A stretch of 64,000 bases of DNA from Bombyx mori (taxonomy: Eukaryota; Arthropoda; Insecta; Lepidoptera; Bombycidae). The notes below the pieces were generated by a model. The model saw only the letters and a list, made by a program, of their open reading frames with translations, was not told where the DNA came from and did not search any database. This document shows, piece after piece, positions 33,380 through 41,153 of the stretch. The stretch spans positions 10,175,501 to 10,239,500 of the forward strand of contig NC_085127.1 in NCBI RefSeq assembly GCF_030269925.1, read 5' to 3'. The position numbers and the translations under genes were made by a program. Positions within the stretch are counted from its first letter, which is position 1; each line of letters opens with the position of its first letter.

Positions 33380-33593
33380 CGCTTTCATTAGCTTCAGACG
33401 TATGTATGTTAGTATGTAACGGAATCTTTGAACATGAATTTGATCCCCTTCAAAACGTCGGATTAACTCGAAATTTGGTATACTTATTAAGGACCGATGA
33501 CAATTTAATATTTAAAAAAATAATTAAAAAAATTGAAATTTAACTAAAAAATGAAAAATAAATTATAGTTTTAAAAAAAACTAAAAAAATACG
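33380..33593 (+). repeat. insect dispersed repeat interrupted by the gypsy element
   Basis: CTTTCATTAGCTTCAGACGT, GATCCCCTTCAAAACGTCGG and AATTTGGTATACTTATTAAG form a repeat of a kind I recall from other insect genomes. Its A-rich end seems to continue at 38382-38460, beyond the gypsy insertion. Confidence 0.4.
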
Positions 33594-33783
33594 TGTAATG
33601 AATGATTGAATGTCAATCTGTCATATGACAATTGATAGTTGTTTAAATAATTTTTCGGTTAATGGACGTTGTGAAATGTGTGTTAAAGAATTATTGAAGA
33701 AAGGGCATTAAATGTTGTTTCTTGTTGTTTAGAAGAAACGCAATTTCGTCTTTTCTTATTTAAACACCGTAATTACTATTATA
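33594..33783 (+). repeat. gypsy 5' LTR (190 bp)
   Basis: Starts TGTAATGAATG and ends ATTACTATTATA. It contains AAATGTTGTTT at 33710-33720, complementary to the sequence just after the LTR. Confidence 0.93.
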
Positions 33784-33794
33784 AAACAACATTT
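33784..33794 (+). promoter_or_regulatory. candidate self-priming primer-binding site
   Basis: AAACAACATTT follows the LTR directly and lacks the TGG start of a tRNA-primed site. It is an exact 11-nt complement of LTR positions 33710-33720. That resembles Tf1/sushi-type elements, where the 5' end of the RNA folds back and primes reverse transcription. Confidence 0.5.
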
Positions 33795-33813
33795 TTGCTA
33801 ATATATTGAGAAA

Positions 33814-34942
33814 ATGGAGAAATTAAGATTTGATTTTACAATGAAATCAATGGCGGATGGAAAACAAACCTCATATGCATAACTTCCATTGCTACACCAA
33901 GTGGACAAGTTTTTGGAATCCCAGTCGAATATCAACCTGTAAATCTTCATAAGGTGATCACAACTACTCCTAACTACACCAGAGTAAAAAACTCTTTAGT
34001 AAAAAGGCATCAAACGAGGAAAATATGGATAACTGTGACGGAGGAAATTTCAAAAACATATTTGGATGAAGAACAAAATTTGCAATTCAATGATTGTTAT
34101 TTGGAAGAGATTTCAGAACAACCTGTTAGTTATGAATCGACATCTAGTGATTCTAATCACATGCTTGAAAAACTGTTAGAAAAATTACAAGAACAAAAAC
34201 AGCAGAAACCAGAAAAACAAAATTTAGGGAAAATTGCAAAGGATTTTATTATAGAAAAATTCAACGGCCGTAATTCAAATGCATTACAGTGGATCAAAGA
34301 TTTTAATAAGGAATGTGAACGTTTTCAAATAAACGAGGATAAAAAAAAATTGAAATTTTGAAGAACTTCTTAGAAAATGCTAGTGTAGATTGGTACAGTT
34401 GTATGCTGATGAAGCTTACAGTAGAATCAGAATGGAGCAAATGGGAGAAAAATTTTTGTGAGACATTTGCAAACAAAGGATGGTCCTCCACTAGATATGC
34501 TCTTGCCTTTAAATATCAATCGGGATCCTTACTTGAGTATGCTTTAAAGAAGGAGAAATTATTGTTGGAAGTCAGGAAGACAGTGGATACCGGAACAATT
34601 ATTGATCTCATAGCATTTGGTTTACCCAATTATGTGGCGGACAAGATTGACAGAGAAACATTACAAAGAACGGAAGACCTTTACAATGAGATAGGAAAAT
34701 TGGAACATCTGGTGATGAAAAATAAATATGAAAAAAGGAACAGCTCATATAATTTAGATAATAAAGGGAAAAAGATTGACGAAAAGAAACCATGCCCAAT
34801 CTGTTTAAATGAGAAAAAAGGAAAACGGTTCCACCCAGAGGACAGCTGTTAATTCAAAGAAAAAAATAAAAAAGCTGTGGTAAAAACAGTAAATAATTCA
34901 GAATTGGAAATAGAACTGAATGAGACAAACCCAAAAAACTAG
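33814..34942 (+). pseudogene. gypsy gag, disrupted
   Basis: ATG at 33814 opens 22 codons to a TAA at 33880. The capsid-like frame resumes one frame over at about 33883 and runs to 34361. It breaks again at a run of nine A (34341-34349) and continues in a third frame to TAA at 34850. The capsid part has the FNGRNSNALQWIKDF and WYSCM words of gypsy Gag. The nucleocapsid motif is CPIC...H...C with spacing C-x2-C-x9-H-x4-C, longer than the usual zinc knuckle. After the TAA the frame stays open to a TAG at 34940. The breaks look like one-base indels plus one point mutation, so no full Gag can be made. Confidence 0.85.
34933..34942 (+). promoter_or_regulatory. gag-pol -1 frameshift site
   Basis: A AAA AAC (34933-34939), in the gag reading frame and immediately followed by TAG. 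Slipping back one base enters the pol frame exactly at CTA (34939). Confidence 0.7.
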
Positions 34943-37900
34943 AAATACCACCATTAATAAAAATATGTTTACAAATAAATGACACTTTGAAGGTTTCTGG
35001 AATCTATGACTCTGGATCTAATGTTTCTTTAATTAATGCAAGATTATTGAAAATACAAGAGAAACAGAAGACAAATGATATGCAAGTTGTAAACTTAAAA
35101 ACTATTAATGGTGAGAAAAAAACGAAAGGTATGGTGACGCTAAAAATAAAAATCTACAATATTGAAAGAAATATGGATATTTTTGTGGTGGATAATGAAA
35201 ATTTTAACTATGACTTCTTAATTGGTTTGGATTGTATAAAAAAATTCAAATTAATACAAAATGAAGAACTTAACATCATACAATATCCCGAAAAGAAAAG
35301 CATAATCTCAAATGAACATTGTTCTAATGAGAATAATGTAACAAATGTCGGAATTCCTGATGTACTAGGTGACAAAAATAAAGAACAAACATTTAAAGAG
35401 AGAATAGAAGAGAAAGAGAAGATAGAGATGGAACTATACTCTGAGATAGTAAAAAAGGGTACTACTATAAATACCAACAAATTGTGTGAAATTAATTTCA
35501 ATGAACATGTAAACATTGATGAATTTCAAATGTCTGTAAATCATCTAGATTTATATCAGCAATCAAAAATTGAGAAGTTAGTAGATAAATACAAATCTGT
35601 TTTTGCTAAGGACAAATATGATGTTGGCTCTGTGCAGGATTATGAAGCCCATATAGACTTGATGGTAGATAAATACTGCTATAAGCGTCCGTACAGATGC
35701 ACAATTGAAGACAGAACAGAAATTGAAAGTCAAATATCGAAGCTACTACAGAAAAATTTGATAGAGGAATCTTACAGCCCGTTTGCTGCTCCTGTAACTC
35801 TAGCATATAAGAAAGAAGATGATAAAAAAACAAGATTATGCATAGATTTCAGAGATTTAAACAAAATAGTAGTTCCACAATCACAACCTTTCCCACTTAT
35901 AGAGGACTTAATGACCAAAACAGTAAACTGTAAGTATTATTCTACATTAGATATAAACTCAGCATTTTGGTCGATCCCATTGAAAATTCAAGATAGACAT
36001 AAGACTGCTTTTGTGACACAAGAAGGACATTTTCAATGGACTTGTCTCCCATTTGGGTTAAAGACTGCACCAGCGATTTTCCAAAGAATATTGAGCAATA
36101 TTATAAGAAAACACAGACTATCTAACTTTGCAGTAAACTTTATTGACGACATCTTAATTTTTTCTAAAACTTTTGAGGAACATATACAACACATATCGAG
36201 ACTACTGGAAGCAATACAAAAGGAAGGGTTTAGACTGAAATTTTCAAAATGTACATTTGCAAGTCACCATGCTAAATACTTGGGTCATATAATAGAAGAC
36301 AATTCAGTTAGACCTCTGAAAGATTATTTAACTGCTGTCAAAAGCTTCCCAATTCCAGAAACAAGGAAAAATATACGGCAGTTTTTGGGAAAAGTAAATT
36401 TTCATCATAAGTTTGTACCACATAGTGCAATTATCCTCGATCCATTACATAACTTATTAAGGAAAGATGCGAAATTTGTATGGACGGCAGAATGCCAGGA
36501 AGCATTTGATAAAATTAGAGCATTGCTTTGCTCAGAACCAATCCTAAAAATATTTGACCCAGATTCACCGATAAGAATTTACACAGATGCTAGTATCAAA
36601 GGAGTTGGAGCAGTGTTGAAACAAGACGATGAAAACGGCGTGAGTAAACCGGTTGCTTATTTTTCGAAGAAATTAACAGAAGCACAGAAAAAGAAGAAGG
36701 CAATATACTTAGAATGTCTGGCGATAAAAGAAGCAGTCAAATACTGGCAACATTGGCTTATGGGAAAAGAATTTATGGTATACACAGATCATAAACCCCT
36801 GGAAAATATGAACATTAAAGCTCGAACTGATGAGGAACTAGGTGATTTAACATATTATCTATCACAATATAATTTTGAAATTAAATACAACCCAGGAAAA
36901 TCAAATCAAAAAGCGGACTGCTTAAGCCGAAATCCAGTCCTAGAAGCAAATGATAAAAACGACGATTTTTTAAAGGTCGTAAATTTAATCGACCTACAAG
37001 AAATAAAGAATGACCAGCTAACAAATCCAGACCTACAAAAAGAAAAGAATAAGCATATATTAGAGAATGAAGTTTATTACAAGAAAAATAAAAGAAGAAA
37101 TAAGATTATACTGTCAGAAAAACTTAGCAAAGCTCTAATAAAAAAAGTCCATGACACATACTGCCATATTGGAAGAACCCAGATCACAAATAAAATAACA
37201 CCATTTTCAGCCAAGAATATTACAGCAAACATTAATAAAATGTGTGATGCGTGTGAAATCTGCATTAAAAACAAGTCCAGGAGGAAGTCGAAATATGGTT
37301 TAATGTCACATTTGGGACCAGCCACACACCCGTTTGAAATTGTATCCATCGATACTATTGGGGGCTTTGGAGGATCCCGATCAACCAAAAGGTATTTGCA
37401 TCTTCTAGTGGATCATTTCACACGGTATGCCTTTATTTGTACATCAAAAACTCAAGGCTCCAATGATTTCATCAAGCTAATGCAAAAGGTAACAAAAAAT
37501 TATGACGTTAATATGGTATTATCAGACCAATACCCTGGCATAAATTCAAAAGAATTTAAAGAATTTCTAAAGAATAATAATATCAAAATAGTTTTCACAG
37601 CTGTTGATGCGCCTTTTTCGAATGGGCTTAACGAAAAATTAAATCAAACACTAACAAATAAGATAAGATGTAAAATAAACGAAAGCGATAAGAAGACATC
37701 TTGGACAACAATTGCACAAGAATGCGTAGAAAAATATAATGAAACAGAACACACAGTTACAAAGTTTGCTCCCAGGTACCTTCTAGAGGGTGAAAATGTG
37801 AGTATTCTACCACTACATTTGAAAACAAGTTGTACAACAGAAGATTTGAGAAGAGATCGAAAATTAGCCTTAGAAAACACAATAAAATCTCACAATTATA

Positions 37901-38130
37901 ATAAAAATATATTTGACCAGTACAGAGAAGGGTGTAAATTGGAAGAAGGAGATAGTGTTTATATGGAGAATGGAAATAAACTAAACAGGAAGAAAATGGA
38001 TGAATTGAGAACAGGGCCATACAAAATACTAAAGAAGATTTCAGAATCGATCTATGAAGTTGACACCGGACACAAAAAAGCAGAATCAAACCTCTACCAT
38101 ATAACAAAGTTGTCTCCAGTGTCTATCTGA
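34939..38130 (+). CDS. pol: gypsy Pol polyprotein (PR-RT-RNaseH-IN)
   Basis: Open for 1063 codons from the frameshift site. An aspartic protease comes first (DSGSNVSLI, near residue 25). RT follows with RLCIDFRDLNKIV, LPFGLKTAPAIFQ and the catalytic FIDDILIFS near residue 400. RNase H is YTDASIKGVGAVL near residue 550. Integrase has an HHCC zinc region ending CDACEIC near residue 770 and catalytic acids in SIDTIG, LSDQYPG and NGLNEKLN; the last pair is separated by 35 residues. The C-terminus reads RTGPYKILKKI, the gypsy GPF/Y-type module. No chromodomain is seen. All catalytic residues are present. Expression requires the -1 shift, but the upstream gag is broken in this copy. Confidence 0.95.
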   Translation, partial: LEIPPLIKICLQINDTLKVSGIYDSGSNVSLINARLLKIQEKQKTNDMQVVNLKTINGEKKTKGMVTLKIKIYNIERNMDIFVVDNENFNYDFLIGLDCIKKFKLIQNEELNIIQYPEKKSIISNEHCSNENNVTNVGIPDVLGDKNKEQTFKERIEEKEKIEMELYSEIVKKGTTINTNKLCEINFNEHVNIDEFQMSVNHLDLYQQSKIEKLVDKYKSVFAKDKYDVGSVQDYEAHIDLMVDKYCYKRPYRCTIEDRTEIESQISKLLQKNLIEESYSPFAAPVTLAYKKEDDKKTRLCIDFRDLNKIVVPQSQPFPLIEDLMTKTVNCKYYSTLDINSAFWSIPLKIQDRHKTAFVTQEGHFQWTCLPFGLKTAPAIFQRILSNIIRKHRLSNFAVNFIDDILIFSKTFEEHIQHISRLLEAIQKEGFRLKFSKCTFASHHAKYLGHIIEDNSVRPLKDYLTAVKSFPIPETRKNIRQFLGKVNFHHKFVPHSAIILDPLHNLLRKDAKFVWTAECQEAFDKIRALLCSEPILKIFDPDSPIRIYTDASIKGVGAVLKQDDENGVSKPVAYFSKKLTEAQKKKKAIYLECLAIKEAVKYWQHWLMGKEFMVYTDHKPLENMNIKARTDEELGDLTYYLSQYNFEIKYNPGKSNQKADCLSRNPVLEANDKNDDFLKVVNLIDLQEIKNDQLTNPDLQKEKNKHILENEVYYKKNKRRNKIILSEKLSKALIKKVHDTYCHIGRTQITNKITPFSAKNITANINKMCDACEICIKNKSRRKSKYGLMSHLGPATHPFEIVSIDTIGGFGGSRSTKRYLHLLVDHFTRYAFICTSKTQGSNDFIKLMQKVTKNYDVNMVLSDQYPGINSKEFKEFLKNNNIKIVFTAVDAPFSNGLNEKLNQTLTNKIRCKINESDKKTSWTTIAQECVEKYNETEHTVTKFAPRYLLEGENVSILPLHLKTSCTTEDLRRDRKLALENTIKSHNYNKNIFDQYREGCKLEEGDSVYMENGNKLNRKKMDELRTGPYKILKKISESIYEVDTGHKKAESNLYHITKLSPVSI

Positions 38131-38179
38131 TGTGATAAACAATTGTAAAATCATTCACTGCCTCTTACAATTGTCTTTT

Positions 38180-38191
38180 CAGCGGGGGAGA
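38180..38191 (+). other. polypurine tract
   Basis: AGCGGGGGAGA directly before the 3' LTR, the plus-strand primer for reverse transcription. Confidence 0.8.
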
Positions 38192-38381
38192 TGTAATGAA
38201 TGATTGAATGTCAATCTGTCATATCACAATTGATAGTTGTTTAAATAATTTTTCGGTTAATGGACGTTGTGAAATGTGTGTTAAAGAATTATTGAAGAAA
38301 GGGCATTAAATGTTGTTTCTTGTTGTTTAGAAGAAACGCAATTTCGTCTTTTCTTATTTAAACACCGTAATTACTATTATA
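38192..38381 (+). repeat. gypsy 3' LTR (190 bp)
   Basis: Matches the 5' LTR except for one visible base (CATATCAC against CATATGAC). Confidence 0.93.
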
Positions 38382-38511
38382 TACGCTTTATAGAAAATCC
38401 ATCTAAAAAATAGAAAATCAATTTTAATTAATTTTAATTAAAAATAGTGTAAAAAAAATTATTTTATTGTAAATTTTTTTTCAACTTTCACTTGTCATTT
38501 TTATGTCTCAC

Positions 38512-38617
38512 CTGTGGCAGGCTAAGCAATAAAGCGAACGCCCAAGCTACGTAAAGCATCATCTTGCTCCTTTTTCTAGCGATGGCCAACCTCAATGGAT
38601 ATATTATAGCAAAAAAT
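38512..38617 (-). CDS. GPCR exon: ICL2 and TM4
   Basis: Acceptor CAG and donor CAG|GTGAGA bracket one base plus 35 codons. It completes the DR of TM3 with FFAIIYPLRLAIARKR (ICL2) and gives TM4 (MMLYVAWAFALLLSLPQ). The R-F-F-A-x-x-Y-P-L motif after the DR box and the LPQ end of TM4 are typical of AKH/ACP-type receptors. The exon is only 130 bp right of the gypsy element and was spared by it. Confidence 0.93.
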
Positions 38618-38627
38618 CTGAAACAAA

Positions 38628-39044
38628 ATTTTCAAACTATACAATATTTAGTGAAAACACTTACTTGTTACGACAACCACAAAAACCTATGCTGAAGTGC
38701 TGAAGACAGAACAAAGTTTCAAATCTATCGGACAAAGGGCACGAGACCAAAATAACAAAAATTAACACACACATACTGTTATCAAGTAACACTTCCGGCC
38801 TCACATAATAAATTATTTACGAACTAGTTAAGGTACATCCTAATAATTAGGCAATATATTGAAATTATTATTGTCTTATAATATAATTAGTAATTTCATA
38901 ATCAAGTAAATAGTTGATTCATATTTCTTTATACTTATACTTATACGAGTAATATTTTATTAGCGCCTTCCTCTTGACAGCTTCCGACGCAATAAGCCTT
39001 TAATGTTATTTATATTATTTAATTCGATATTATTCTTTTTTATT
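38628..39044. other. receptor intron sequence, nothing recognised
   Basis: AT-rich DNA. Confidence 0.4.
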
Positions 39045-39480
39045 TTTTTATTGCTTAGATGGGTGGACGAGCTCACAGCCCACCTGGTGTAAAGTGGTTA
39101 CTGGAGCCCATAGACATCCACAACGTAAATGCGCCACCCACCTTGAGATACAAGTTCTAAGGTCTCAAGTATAGTTACAACGGCTGCCCCACCCTTCAAA
39201 CCGAAACTCATTACTGCTTCACGGCAGAAATAGGCAGGGTGGTGGTACCCACCCGCGCGGACTCACAAGAGGTCCTACCACCAGTAATTACGGAAATTAT
39301 AATTTTGCGGGTTTTAATTTTATTACACGATGTTATTCCTTCACCGTGGAAGTCAATCGTGAACATTTGTTGAGTACGTATTTCATTAGAAAAATTGGTA
39401 CCCGCCTGCGGGATTCGAACACCGGTGCATCGCTTCAACACGAATGCACCGGACGTCTTATCCGTTAGGCCACGACGACT
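39045..39480 (-). mobile_element. Bm1 SINE, full length
   Basis: Complete antisense copy from T-run to the CCACGACGAC head. The head pairs with box B GTTCGAATCCCGC. Little divergence. Confidence 0.93.
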
Positions 39481-39694
39481 ACAAATAATAATTGTACGTA
39501 AATAATCAACAGAATAATTAAGATAAACAATGTTTAATATTACCTATTAGGTTTGTATTAAAATACGTCAAGATGATTGTATAAATACCGGCGGTTAGCA
39601 TATTTCTGATTCATTGTCATAAAACACCCCTGAAGTGCCAGCAACAACAGAGTTTCAATTCAATCGAATAAACCACGCGGACGGACAGAACTTG

Positions 39695-39752
39695 AATAAA
39701 CTAAAAAAGTTACAGTTATATTTGTATATAACTGTAACTTTTTTAGTTTATT
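39695..39752. repeat. perfect 27-bp inverted repeat, 4-nt loop
   Basis: Arms 39695-39721 and 39726-39752 are exact complements (they include GTTACAGTTATA). A second weaker inverted pair, GACGTGTAA and TTACACGTC, frames 39756-39820. Confidence 0.92.
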
Positions 39753-39820
39753 AATGACGTGTAAATTAATATTTTATTAAAAATATTTTATTAATATTTT
39801 ATTACTACAAATTACACGTC

Positions 39821-40518
39821 AGTTGGATTCGACACGAAGATTAAATTAAATTTTATGTACCTTTACCAATTTGGTAGAGTTGCAATCAGAAACATACATA
39901 ATACAATCAGACTAACTAATCTACGTAGATAGACAGACATTCTACTAATTTAAAAATTGAACACTAGACGATGACCGAGCTTTGCCAGGTATTTTTTTTT
40001 ATAAATTGTGTTTTTTAGAAATTATATTTAAATACGAATTTCATATTGATAAAATGATGAAATATTCCAAGATGGTATAGGCATTTTTAAGTGAGCACGT
40101 GAGTTAAAAAGACAAAAATAATATAAATAAATAATTCATTTTCTTGGTCTAACCTTAAACCAAACACACATTGGCTTCGGGTGGCTTAACAATGCCATCT
40201 GCTGAAATAGCTTTAGTGTCATTGTGTCTTTAAAGCAGTTAGTTGCTCTCAATTATGAAAAATAGTATTATTATTCGCCAATAGATGTCGGGAAGATTCA
40301 TAAAGTTGATTATCGATAAAATTGATTATTGAAAACACGAATAAAACAACATTTCTGAAAATAAATCGTAGTTAGATCGATTTATCGCCCCCGAAATCCC
40401 CTGTATACTAAATTTTATAAAAATCGTTGGAGCCATTTTCGAGATTCAGATTATATATATATAGGTATATTATAGATAGGTATAAGATAAACCAAAAGAG
40501 AAACGAATCCGACATTTT
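39821..40518. other. receptor intron sequence, nothing recognised
   Basis: AT-rich. The piece near 40380-40470 (TCGTTGGAGCCATTTTCGAG) resembles the start-region wording of Helitron-type repeats but has no clear ends. Confidence 0.35.
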
Positions 40519-40803
40519 ATTACTGTTGGTAGAACCTCTTGTGAGTCGTCACGGCTAGGTAGGTACCACCGCCCTGCCTATTTCTGCCGTGAAGCAGTAA
40601 TGCGTTTCGGTTTGAAAGGTGGGGTACCCGGTGTAACTATACTGAGACCTTCGATCAATACTATTATTGATCGAAGACTGAGACCTTAGAACTTATATCT
40701 CAAGGTATATGGCGGCATTTACGTTCTAGATATCTATGGGCTCTGGTAACCGCTTAATACCAGGTGGACTCGTGAAATCGTCCACCCAACTAAGAAAAAA
40801 AAA
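40519..40803 (+). mobile_element. Bm1 SINE, 3' half with hairpin insertion
   Basis: Normal 3'-half copy except for a 36-bp insertion at 40652-40687. It creates a 12-bp inverted repeat and a second copy of ACTGAGACCTT. Confidence 0.88.
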
Positions 40804-41153
40804 CATCTTAAGTGAAACAAATTTTATACAATGAAACAAATACACTGTATTACTTCTTTCTTAATTAGCTGAAATACTTTCTAAGACAAGGATTCTCAAT
40901 TCGGATCTTTTTTTTTTTTTTTTTTATGATTGAAAGTTTACTGGTGGCCCGAAGGCCTTTCCAGTTTCACCAGGACAGGTGGGCGAGCAAAGGCTCAGCC
41001 AAGAGGGGTGGGATTTGCTAACAACTGCCCGAGCGCCTCCGAAGGAGACCTAACAACTCAAGAGCAATTGTTTCGCGAATGAATCTACTACCGGATCGGA
41101 ATCGCGACCCGCTGAGAAGATCCAGCGAGAAACTCAGCGGGCTGATGCATGGG

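Larger units (their letters stand above)
33594..38381 (+). mobile_element. Ty3/gypsy LTR retrotransposon, complete, recent
   Basis: A 4788-bp element flanked by the 4-bp duplication TACG (33590-33593, 38382-38385). It has two 190-bp LTRs with one visible difference, a gag region, a pol frame and a purine tract. The pol order (protease, RT, RNase H, integrase) places it in Ty3/gypsy. No envelope gene. It sits in a receptor intron, antisense to that gene. Pol is intact but gag is broken in three places, so this copy should need helper proteins. Confidence 0.95.

Noticed and set aside
34933..34942. Reading the gag-pol junction as a simple disabling mutation
   Set aside because: The heptamer, its phase and the immediate stop fit programmed frameshifting exactly, unlike the other gag breaks.
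39211..39441. Recurrent 76-codon frames over Bm1 (also 50867-51097, 62936-63163)
   Set aside because: The same frame appears wherever Bm1 is well preserved. It follows from SINE sequence, not protein selection.
39390..39480. tRNA-like sequences with box A/box B in the heads of full-length Bm1 copies (also at 16700, 51050, 55690, 63120)
   Set aside because: They are the tRNA-derived 5' region of Bm1, joined to a SINE body and lacking a proper clover-leaf and discriminator end, so not tRNA genes.
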